Positions 22,064 to 32,207 of a stretch of 64,000 nucleotides of DNA are shown piece after piece (the stretch's first letter is position 1; each line of letters opens with the position of its first letter). Below the pieces are notes generated by a model. That model worked only from the letters and a program-made list of their open reading frames with translations. It made no database searches and was not told the origin of the DNA. The translations under genes were made by a program, and so were the position numbers. Source of the stretch: Edaphochlamys debaryana (Eukaryota; Chlorophyta; Chlorophyceae; Chlamydomonadales); the NCBI GenBank assembly GCA_016858145.1, contig JAEHOE010000045.1, positions 682,001 to 746,000 on the forward strand, written 5' to 3'.

Positions 22064-22718
22064 GGGCTGCTGCTGGGCCCGTCGTAGATCAGAGAGGTGT
22101 AGAGTAGAGGGGTGCCCGTGTGATGGGAGTGCAAGCGGCGCGCGCGCGTTGTGCATGAGTTGTAACGAGGACAGGCGAGGACAAATGGTGTCGTCTGGAG
22201 TCCCCCCCCCCCGCCCCGTTCTCGAGCGGCGCCTAGCGGCGACTGGGACCAGATCCTTCTCTTCCCCTTCTGCCATTCGTCCTCAGCCGACGTACGATGA
22301 CTTGGGCTCCAAAAGAAAGGGACGGGTGCCGAAGAGAGGGAGCGCTGCAGCTCAAAGGCAAAGCCGGGGCTGCTATGAGCGTGCGGACCTGCGGGAGTGA
22401 CACGCACGGTCGAAGGCGGTTAACCAAACTTACCCCCGCTACGCTCATTATGCTTCCAATTTGCACATAGTTGTGTGCAGGCTGGCAGCGGCAGACTTTC
22501 GCGAGGCGATCGAGCGCCCACAAGGCTGTGGGCCCGTGCATCGCGCTGCTCCATCCAGGACCGTCTCCTACGCCACAGTCGCGTATAAGTGATAGATCTA
22601 GGTGTTACGGGCTTAGCTTACCGAAGTTTAGCAGACCGAGCAGACATCGCGCGCGACTGCGCTATTTCCTCGGCCGAGACCCGGCGAGCTAGCCTAGAGG
22701 CAGCGTAACACCCCAGCG
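22064..22718 (+). other. Cyclophilin 3' UTR and eRF3 promoter
   Basis: Contains the cyclophilin polyadenylation signal at 22161-22165. A TATA-like GTATAAGT at about 22,582 lies roughly 135 bp ahead of the eRF3 ATG. No gene is seen here. Confidence 0.5.
22161..22165 (+). terminator. Polyadenylation signal of the cyclophilin gene
   Basis: TGTAA 98 nt after the cyclophilin stop codon, well placed for a short 3' UTR. Confidence 0.6.
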
Positions 22719-25700
22719 ATGGGGGATTCCTGGGAGGACATGGCTGCGAGCCCGCAGGCTCCGGCTGGCGCGGCCTCGGCAGCATCGGGCTTCAACGTGA
22801 ATGCGCCTGCGTTCAACCCCAACAGCATGATTTTCGTGCCTGGGCAAGGCCTGGTGCCAGCTTCCAGGCCCCAGCCTCCTCCGCCCCCGCCCCCAGCCCC
22901 GGCCCCAGCGCCAGTCGTCGAGCAGCCGCCTCCCCCGCCTGCGCCTGCGCCTGAGCCCGAGCCCGAGCCCGTCCCGGAGCCCGCTGCCCCGGAGCCGGAG
23001 CCTGAGCAAAATGGAGGTGAGTTGACGAGTTGCGTGTTAGTCCTGGTCCGCGCGCTCATACTCGTGTATCGGTCGCAGGCGATGCATCGGAGCCCGCGCC
23101 AGCGCCCGCAGCCGAGCCCGAGCCAGCGCCCGCTGCGGCTGTGCCGGAGTCGGTTGTGGAGGAGCCCGTGGCGCCGGTGGACGAGAGCGCAGTGATGAAG
23201 GCGTACCAGGACTGCCTCGCGGAGGAGCCCAGGTGCGTCCCCTCGCGACGATTGGCACGCGAGCGGTGCTGACGCCCTCCGGCCGCGCGCTGCAGGGACC
23301 ACCTCAACATCGTGTTCATTGGCCACATCGACGCCGGGAAATCCACGCTGGCGGGTCAAATCCTGTTCCTCACGGCGAGTCTGCGGGGTCCGGAAGGGGG
23401 GGGGGACACGGGCTGGAAGGGGTGCGGCCACGCCCCAGCTCAGGCCGTCAGCCCGGTCCCAGCCCGTCTTTAGGCCTCCATGGCCTCTTGGAGGGCGTGA
23501 GAGAGGCGTGAGAGAGGCGTGAGGTGCAGCGCTGCTGAGCCTGAGCCGGCCAGGGGCGGAGCGGGTGTGGGCCGACGCCAGCTCCCGGGCCCAGCTGGAG
23601 CTGCCTCGGCCCCGGCCCCGGCCGCCCACCCGGTGGCCGCAACCGCTCTGGCGCAGCTGCGGAGACGCTACTGGACCCCGGCCTGACACTGGGAGCAAGC
23701 GCAGCGGGCCCCGCTGGGAGTGGGCGCAGCAGGCGGCTGGGTCGCACCTGCCGGCGGCCTCGCAGGGCCCTGGAGCGGCACAGGCGGGCCCTGCAGCGGC
23801 GCCGGCGGCAGAGCGAGCATGGCGGCCCCGCCAGCAGTGGGCAGGAGCCTGCTCCGTGGCCCCTGATCGGCCGGTCGGCTCCGGGCAGCGCTGGCTACGT
23901 GCCCAGGCTCTGCGCCCCCCGGGGCCGGACGCAGCGGCCAGCGCTGGCGGCTGGCGGCTGCAGCAGCAGCGGACCCTGCAGTTCGGAGCCCATGCGGGGA
24001 GGGGCCTGCGGGCGCCGCATGCATGCGGCTGCGGTGGGGCACTACACGGCTTAGCCGGGGCAGGCCGGGGCACAGCCGCAGCTGCGAGGCAGCTCCTCTC
24101 ATGGCAACAGCACACAGGGGCAGGGTGCTGGCCCTCAGCCCCTCGCCCCGGACGTGACACGGGGCCCTCGGCCCTTTCCGGCTCGGTTCCACGAGCCAGG
24201 GCCCTCCCATCAGCCCCAGCCGGCGAACGCTGGGGCCTAGCAGTGGCATCGCCCGGCCCCAGGCGTCCCGAGGGCTCCCAGTGCCCTTGCGCGAGCCGCC
24301 CTTCACCACGTACCGACCTCGCACCTCCCCGTGGCTGCCTCCCTCCCCGTGTGGTTGCGCAGGGCGGTGTGGACAAGCGCACGATTGAGAAGTACGAGCG
24401 GTGAGCAGGGCCTGGGGGAGGGGTGTGTGGAGGGCGGGGGGTGGACTGAGGAAGCGGAGCAGCAATGGGGGAGGCGAGCCGCGAATCATGGCTCGCGGAG
24501 GACCGAAAGGGACCTGAAAGCCGGTGTGTGAGAGGCTGCCGTGTAAGCCGGGAAAGCGGTGACTAGCCGGTTGGCCTTAGGTACGGAACCGGAAGCCCGG
24601 AGTTCGAAGCCCGACCCATCCCGCCTATGTGTCTGTGGAGGGGTTTGGGAAGCGGAGCGGGATTGAGGAGGTCCAGCAGTGCTTACAACTCAAGATGGTC
24701 CAAGGGCATGCCCGGAGGGTGGCGCAGTGGCAGTGGTAGGGAGGCTACTCTGGGGTTGGTGGCTTGGACCTTGTGAGGACCTACAGTGGAGGGTGGAGCG
24801 AGGCGGGGTGGGGCGAGGCGAAGTGTGGCAGAGGCTGGCATGGGGAGACCCTGGCGGGTGGATGCTGAGGAAGGCAAAGGCCGGGACCGTGTGAGGCGCG
24901 GCGGCCTCCCTCCGGGGCTTCGGGGCAAGGACCGCCAGGGGCGGATGGGGCTGCAATCTTTGGGCGTGGCGTTTGGGGGCTGTCAGCGCAGGCCAGTGCA
25001 GAACCCAAGGCCGCACACCTAGGGGTACAGTGGCACTGGCTCCCCGGGGCCTTCAGGGCATCCGCGGACTAGCGGCCGCAGGGCACCGACGACGGGGGCT
25101 GGGAGCGAAACCCATGCCCAAACAGCCTGGGTTGATAGGTCACAGGCTCCGGGGGCCGCAACCCCATTGAGAGCGCCACGGCCACCTGTCGAGTCTGGAC
25201 CTGCTCTCTTGCAGCACACCCTCCCATCCACCCGCTCCCCCCCTCCCCCCCACCCGCGCCTCCCCCCCGCCCCCCCAGCGAGGCCAAGGAGAAGAACCGC
25301 GAGGGCTGGTACATGGCCTACATCATGGACACCAACGAGGAGGAGCGCGTCAAGGGCATCACCGTGGAGGTGGGGGGGGGCGGAGGGGAGGGGAGGGGGG
25401 CTGAAGGGTTAGAGGAAGGGAGGCCGAGTGGGAGGCGAGGAGGGGTGAGGGGCAAGGAGAAGGGGACGGGCGGGCAAGGGGCTCAAACAAGGGGCAGGGT
25501 AACACGGGGCCGGCCGACTTGCGGGGGCCTCGCCACCGAGGGTCGTGGTCTTGGCCACCGCCTGAGCGGCCCGACCCTAGCTGACCCGCACTCCCACCCC
25601 ACCCCCCACCCGCCACCCCCCAGGTGGGCCGCGCCCACTTCGAGACCGACAAGAAGCGCTACACCATTCTGGACGCCCCCGGGCACAAGAACTACGTGCC

Positions 25701-27731
25701 CAACATGATCCAGGGCGCCTGCCAGGCGGACGTGGCCATCCTCGTCATCTCGGCGCGCAAGGTGCGGTGGGGCGGAAAGCAGCTGCGCCAACCGCGTCCT
25801 GAGCCTTGATGGGGACGGGTGTGCGCCTTCCGGAGGCGAGGCGAGGTGGAGGGCGGCAACAACGCTATTCGCCCCAGGTCCTTGCCCCTCCCACGACCCC
25901 CTCCCACCGCCCTCCCACGACGCCCCTTACCCACTCCGCAGGGCGAGTTCGAGACGGGCTTCGAGCGCGGCGGCCAGACGCGCGAGCACGCGCAGCTTGC
26001 CAAGACGCTGGGCGTTACGCGGCTGATCGTGGTGGTGAACAAGCTGGACTGCGGCTCCGTGGCGCTGGACGGCGCCAAGTGGGACCGCGCGCGGTTCGAC
26101 CAGATTGTCAACGGCCTCACGCCCTTCCTCAAGCAGTGCGGCTACAACATGAAGAAGGAGGTCACCTTCCTGCCCCTGGCCGCCCTGTACGGTCACAACA
26201 TCAAGGACCCCGTGCCCAAGGAGATGTGCGACTGGTACGACGGCGAGACGCTGTTCCAGGTGCGGTTCCGTGCGGCACGGCAAAGCTTGCGCTGCTGCCC
26301 GGGCGAGCCGCTGTGGGCGCCTCCTCCCTGCGCACTGCTGGAGCGGGGCTGCGCAGGCCTGCGGCAACAGCCCCGACCCGCCCAGAGTCTTCCTCCCATC
26401 CCCTTGACTCCTCTGCCACCCCCCCACCCCACCCCCCCAGGTCCTGGACCACATGGAGCCGCTGGAGCGCAACCCGCTCATCCCCTTCCGCATGCCCATC
26501 GTGGACCGCTGGAAGGACATGGGCACCATCGTCATGGGCAAGAGCGAGGCGGGCTTCGTGCGCGTGGGGGACGTGCTGCAGGTCATGCCCAACAAGTGAG
26601 CGCGGGCGAGGTGGTGTCGGGGCGCTAGCGGCAAGGAGGAGGAGGCTGTGGTATGGGTATCGGTGGGCTCTCGGGCTCTTGCGGCACATGGCATTGATCT
26701 GCCAACCAGCTCGGGCTCTCGTTTCATGGCAAGATGCGAACGATACAGGCCTGCTGGCCACAACAACACCCACACACCTGCTTTCTGCTCGCTTACGGTT
26801 TCCTCGTTGCCTAACCCGCACACCTGCACCCACCCAACCAACCCCCCTAACCAACCCCCCAGGCTCCGCGTCAAGGTGGACGCTGTGTTCCGCGACGAGA
26901 AGGAGACGCAGTCGGCCCGCAGCGGGGAGAACCTGCGCCTGCGCCTCAGCGGCTGCGACGAGACGGACATCTCCCCCGGCTTCGTGCTGTCCAGCATCAA
27001 GAACCCCGTGCCCATGGTCACGCAGTTCGAGGCGCAGCTGGTGGGGGCGGGGCGGGGGGGCCGTGGGGGCACGGGGCTGGGAGCCGGCGGTGGGTGGCAA
27101 GGCAGCAGCAGACCTGTGCTCAAGGGCCGTTGAGGAGCGGGTGTGGAGCGGGGCAGTGTGCTGGAAGCCCGCCTACGCGCCTGGACGATCCCACCTCCAC
27201 CACCCACCACCCCCTCCACATCACCCCACCCACGCCAGGTGATCATCGAGCTGCTGGAGCACAACCCCATCTTCACGGTGGGCTACAAGTCCGTGCTGCA
27301 CATCCACACCGCCTGCGAGGAGTGCGAGGTGGGTCCGGCGAGGGAGCACAGGGGCTGGGACTGGGGCCGGCGAGAGGAGCGTGGGGGCAGCTCGAGCATT
27401 GGCAGCGGGCGCAGCCGGGGAGCGGGGCATGGCTTGCTGTCCGTGTCAACTCGCTCCTCTCCCTCTTCCTCACCATACCCCCACGCCCCCACCCCCACCC
27501 CGAAACCCGCAGGTGTCCAAGCTGGTGGCCGAGATCGACCCCAAGACCAAGGAGCAGAAGAAGACCAAGTACATCAAGCAGGGCGGCATCTGCATCGCCC
27601 GCATCACCGTGGACAAGCCCATCTGCATCGAGTCCTTCGCCGATGTGCCCTCGCTCGGCCGCTTCACGCTCCGCGACGAGGGCCGCACCATCGCCATCGG
27701 AAAGGTCGTCAAGCTGCCCAAGGTCCACTAA
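22719..27731 (+). CDS. ERF3: Eukaryotic peptide chain release factor 3 (eRF3/GSPT1/Sup35), GTPase
   Basis: Eleven exons: 22719-23016, 23079-23232, 23296-23374, 24363-24400, 25279-25369, 25624-25761, 25942-26259, 26441-26595, 26863-27040, 27239-27328 and 27513-27731; 585 residues. With eRF1 it ends translation at stop codons, using GTP in the cytosol. The N-terminus has a PAM2 motif ([11 protein letters not shown]) for poly(A)-binding protein, then a Pro/Glu/Ala-rich linker. The GTPase domain shows G1 GHIDAGKST, switch I GITVEVGRAHFE, G3 DAPGHK and G4 NKLD. Two EF1A-like beta barrels follow, ending [18 protein letters not shown], which is diagnostic of eRF3. Intron 3 (988 nt) starts with GC (ACG/GCGAGT). 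Intron 4 carries tRNA-like A and B box elements. Confidence 0.96.
24568..24618 (+). repeat. Possible tRNA-derived SINE or tRNA relic inside eRF3 intron 4
   Basis: TTGGCCTTAGGTACGG resembles a polymerase III A box. About 30 nt later AGTTCGAAGCC closely resembles a B box (GGTTCGANTCC). No folded cloverleaf with paired acceptor ends is seen, so it is not an intact tRNA gene. Confidence 0.3.
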
Positions 27732-28941
27732 GCTGCCGTACAGCCGTACTGTTGTGCGGGACGGACGAATCTGGGACGCAGGCAGAGTCGGATCCGGGAC
27801 AGGCGGGAGCGACGCTCGGGGGGCAGGGCCGGGGCGGAGGACGGGAAGGCAGGGGCGTGGACAGAGGCGGGGACTTGTGACGGGGCCGGCTGAGTCCTCA
27901 CGCCGACCGGGTGCCGCAACCAGGGCGCCGGCGGCACGGGCCGCCTATTTCAAGTACTGATGCGCACGAGGGCGACAGCTGGGGCAGCGCAGGAGGTGCA
28001 GGGATGCGACACGGCCTCTTGGGCCGACAGACGAAGGGGGCATGGAGCGTGGGGCGGTTGGGTTGAGGCCGTGAGGGTTGAGGGCCGCTCGAGGCAGGCC
28101 AGTACAGCGGCAGGGCTGAGCTGCGGTCCAGGGTGGCCCGATTGAAGGGTCGGTGACGCGGCAGTCAGGCTTTCGGATCATTCGTTGGCAGGTTTCGGGC
28201 GCGGCCCTCTGCGCAGCCCGACGCGGCTGGGCGCAACGGCCAGGGGGCGGGAGGCTACGGCCGAAGGGGCAGGGCGTTGGGCTGCAACGTCGGGGTGTGG
28301 CGGGTGTGGTGGTGCGGGAGCTGGGGGTGGAGTCGCCAGCCATGCAACAGCGCGCTCGCCCACTGCGTCTTGGGCTCTTGGCCGACGCGGTCAATGACAA
28401 TGGCTGGTTCAGCCTGCCGGCATCCCAGATGTGTTGCACGACCGGCCAGCGACACCCCCTTGTCAGATGTCAGATGTCTTCCACTCTTATAACGCAGTTA
28501 TCCAGGCCACGCACTGTTCACATCAGCCTACACCAACCGCTCGAGCGTCTACTCTGCAGGTCCCACCACGCCGGCACGCCCCCAACCGAACTGCTGGCCT
28601 GTTTTTCGCGTTGCCTCGTCTGCCAGTTCCCCTTCCCCCAACCGAACCCCCAATCTCTCCTCTTCATCCCGCCTTACCCGCTCTGCTCTCTCCCACACCT
28701 CTCTCTCTCCACTTCTCATCCGAGCGTCGAACACATGCACAGCAGACCGCCTACATCTCCCGACATTTTCGTCCGTGCGTGCCAGGTTGCGTTCTGTGTT
28801 CCAACCCTGCACACCCTGCTATCTGCCCCACACACTCTGCCTTACCCGATGGTGGACCGGTGACTGGGGGCCTGGAACTGAGCGTGCCCTCCTCAACTGC
28901 CATCGCACTTTGCTTCAAGCCCTGCACGCAAGCCGCACTGG
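27732..28941. other. Intergenic region between convergent eRF3 and tRNA-dihydrouridine synthase genes
   Basis: 1.2 kb holding the 3' UTRs of two convergent genes. Open frames occur on both strands but show no family signature or splice support. No clear TGTAA was seen for either gene. Confidence 0.5.
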
Positions 28942-31883
28942 CTACGCCACCACCAGCTCCTTCGCAGCCGGCCCGCTGCGCGCCCTCTCAGCCCCCTCCG
29001 CAGCCACTGCGGCGGCCTCCCCTCCGCACCCACCGCACCCCGCACCCGGCTCGTCCCTCTCGCTCCCGCTCCCCCCGTCCCCCACCTCCCGCACCGCCAC
29101 CCCGCCGCCCTTGGCCATGTGGTCTAGGAGTACCAGGCGCGTGGGGCCCTGCAGGGGGGGGGAAGGGCGAACAAGGACCCAGGAGGGTGGAGGAGGAGGG
29201 CGAGGTGAGAAGAGGCCCGGTGGACGGGCTGAGGTTCCGCCTCCGCGCGTCACGGGCGTCACGGGGCATGTGCGGAGGCACGGATGAGCCGAACCACGGT
29301 ACCCATGATGTGTAGACCTCTCGGGCTCACGCCGGCCCCATGACTCCCGCCCCTCACCTGCCGAGGCCAGTGCCGCCGCACCGCCGCGCACAGCTGCTCC
29401 AGCAGCTCCTGCCCCCCCGCCTGCGCCGGGCTGAGGCGCAGCAGCACCTCGCAGGCGGCGGCCAATTCGGGCGAGGAGGCAAACAGGTACTTGGTCACCT
29501 GGGGGTGTGCACGTGTAGGCCAGGGTGCGATTGGACGAAGGACACCCGATACTCCAAAGCCCTGCCCTGCAGCCCAAGCCGCCACCTCTTCCCTTCCCCC
29601 CCTGTCCGCCCACACCTTCTTCAGCTTGCCGAGGTTCCGCGAGCGCACCTCCTCCACCCCCGCCGCCCCGCCGACCGCGCCAGGACCCGGCCGCCTCAGC
29701 CCCGGTGCGGCCGCGGCCCCCAGCGGCGGCAGCCGCCCCAGGGCCTCGGGTGGCTCCAGCCCCGGCACGAAGTGGGCCGCGTAGGCCCTCAGGAAACCCT
29801 CCACCGCCTCGGGCTCATTGAAGGGCCAGGCCGGGACCCCGCCCGGCCCCGCTCCCCCTCCCGCCGCTGCTGCGGCTGGGGACGAGGACGGCGAAGCCGA
29901 GGGGGAGGAGAGGCTGGGGTAGTCGGGGGGCGGCGCGAGGGCCCCCGGCGTGAAGCTGTGTCTGATTCGATGGAAGAGCAGGGGGTCGTGCACCGTCCCC
30001 CGCCCCACCATCATGCCAGCGCACCCCGTCTCCCGCAGCAGCGCCTGCGCCCGCCCCACTGACACCACGTCGCCGTTGCCCACCTGCAGCCGGGGGGGAG
30101 GGGCAGGGAAGGTTTTGGGCCGAGGAAGGAGATCCGTGCCTTCTGCGCTCTCGCCTGGCCTCGCCCCCAGCCCCACTGCAATCGTAACTTCAGCTCTCTG
30201 GGCCTCTGGCCGCGTAGCCCCGTGCCCTCCCGAACGGCACTCGTTGCTCCCCCCCCCCCCCCGCACCACGGGTATGCGCAGCAGCTCCACGGCCCGCCGC
30301 GTGAGGGCCCAGTCGGCCGCCCCCGCGTACGCCTGGCGCCGCGTACGGGGGTGCAGGGTGATGAAGGCAGCGCCGCCCTCCTGCGGGCGCATGCGGGGGG
30401 TGGGGGGCACGGTGGCAAATAGCAGACCCGGCGTTGCCACCACTCACTTCCTTCCCGGTCAGCAACCCGCATACCGCTGCATTTCGCCGAGCGGCCCCGT
30501 GCCAGCACCCCTCCTTCCCTCCTTCCCTCCATACCCTCCTTCCCCTTGCCCCCCCCCTCCCCCCCCCCCACCTGGGCCGCCAGCAGGTTGTCCTCGAACA
30601 GGGCCGTGTCGTCGTACCCCGCCCGCAGCTTGACGCTTACGGGGGCCGCCCCCCCCACCGCCCCCACCATGGCCGCCACCAGCGCCCGCAGCGCCTCGGG
30701 GGTGCGCAGCAGGCTGGAGCCAGCGCCGTTGCCTGGCGGGGGTGATAAGAGGGTGTGTGTGTGGAGAGGGGGGGTTGGAGAGGGGAGGAAAGAAGGGGGT
30801 GGAGGAGGGCGGCGGAGGGCAAGGGCGGGGCGGGTGGGCGGGGCAGGCACTCGATGCCATTCCGTGGTCGGTAGATGAGTCCCTGGACCTGCCACCCCGC
30901 CCACCCGTGACCGTGTTGGCGGGGCAGCCGCAGTTGAGGTCCACCCGGGGTGCGCCCTTGACCTGGGGGGGAGGGGGAGGGGGAGGGGCGGGAAGTGGGG
31001 AGCGGTTCCTAAGCGGTTGGCAATCAGCAGCCTTCACATACCGTACACCGTTTCCGTCAACTTGCTCCATCACGCCCTCACTGCGGCCTCCCCTCCTCTT
31101 GTCCGGCGCGCATCAGGACCCTGACGCCTCCTCGCCTCCTCACGGCTCGCTAGCCCCCGCCCAGGCCCGCCTGCCTCCGTGCCACGCCCAGTCCCGCCCC
31201 ATACCCTCCCTTATCCTCCAACGCCCCCTTCCCCCCCCCTCCCCACCTGCACCAGGTGCCGGGCTGCCAGCGCTAGCATCTCCCCGCTGCTGCCCATGAC
31301 CTGCGCCCCCAGGGGGGTGCCGCCCAGCTCGCACGCATCGTACCAGGCGCTCACGCCGCGCACCGACCCCAGTGGGTTCTCGGAGCGGTTGGGCAGGCGG
31401 ATGAACTCTGCGGGGGGAAGAGGGTGGCGTTCCTCTACCCCGTCCCTTCCGCCCCCCCACCTGGGCCTCCCCTCCTTGCCTTCTGCTCCCCTGCACCCTC
31501 CCCTTGACCCCCTCCAGGGACGAGGGGCCCTGCTGACCTGTGCAGGCCTCATCAAAGCCCCCGACGGTCGCTGCCAGCGCCCGGCGAAAGGGACGGTCGG
31601 CAAGGTTCTCCATCGGCGCCAGAAACAGAGGTGGACACAAATCCTGGCTCGCCTGCCGCTCCTTCAGGCGAGCCACGTAGTCGAATTGGGGATATGGCCT
31701 ATCGCCAGTAGAAACAGGCTGTGAGGGGGCGGTCGCTTCGCTGGTCGCCGCGCGTGCGTGCGATTGGCCGCATGCGCGCGCCGACGGTCGAGCGACGACC
31801 ACGCCGCTGCTCCACGGTGCCAAGCTACGGAAACCCGAACTGGAAGCCTGGCCCCCGCATCGCGAGAACGCAGAGCCAGGCAT
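28942..31883 (-). CDS. tRNA-dihydrouridine synthase, DusC-like
   Basis: Eight exons: 31538-31883, 31247-31407, 30905-30962, 30572-30732, 30267-30380, 29616-30083, 29358-29498 and 28942-29148; 551 residues. It uses FMN and NADPH to reduce uridine to dihydrouridine in tRNA D-loops. The barrel motifs run in order: PLFLAPMENLADRPFRRAL, EFIRLPNRSENP, GAQVMGSSGEM, DLNCGCPANTVTGNGAG with the catalytic Cys, VSVKLRAGYDD, FITLHPRTRRQAY and VGNGDVVS...GCAGMMVGRG. Spacing and wording resemble bacterial DusC, and the usual PSK is PAN here. About 85 residues precede the barrel, Ser/Arg/Ala-rich, a possible plastid or mitochondrial transit peptide. A long Ala/Pro/Ser insert sits in the helical domain. The start is the first ATG (31883). 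Confidence 0.9.
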
Positions 31884-32207
31884 GGTCGCTAAAATGACCA
31901 CACACCCCGTTAGTTATCGCATATCAAGAGCAGGCGGGGTACACGTCTGCCTAAGTTTACAATTTCGGCGTTCTACATATGCCCCCGCGTCAAACGTGTC
32001 GCCCACCCGATGCCTCCTGCGCGCGGCAATGGCCGCTCCCCCAACCCCTTCACCGCCTTCCGTCGCAATGCTCACCCCTCGTCCCGCAACACCCTGCTCC
32101 CGACACACCCTCACATGCTTCACACGTCCTCGCAACCGGAACACCTTCCGGCCACTTCCGGCCACAAGCCCACCGTTCCAATACCTCCCAAGCCCGCTCC
32201 CGCCAGC
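31884..32207 (-). other. TIMELESS 3' UTR and dihydrouridine-synthase promoter
   Basis: Only 324 bp separate the TIMELESS stop from the next start on the same strand. A TGTAA (minus, 31961-31957) would end the TIMELESS transcript about 75 bp before the downstream ATG, so 3' UTR and promoter nearly overlap. Confidence 0.55.
31957..31961 (-). terminator. Candidate polyadenylation signal of TIMELESS
   Basis: TGTAA on the minus strand, about 250 nt past the TIMELESS stop codon. Confidence 0.5.

Noticed and set aside
22694..24382. A 562-codon open frame antisense to eRF3
   Set aside because: It mirrors the Pro/Glu/Ala-rich coding and intron sequence of eRF3 and has no protein-family pattern.
25927..27276. 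A 449-codon open frame antisense to the eRF3 GTPase exons
   Set aside because: Antisense shadow of a well-supported gene; it spans its introns without regard to splice sites.
28153..28863. A 236-codon plus-strand open frame between eRF3 and the dihydrouridine synthase
   Set aside because: No family pattern, no splice partners, and located where two convergent 3' UTRs are expected.
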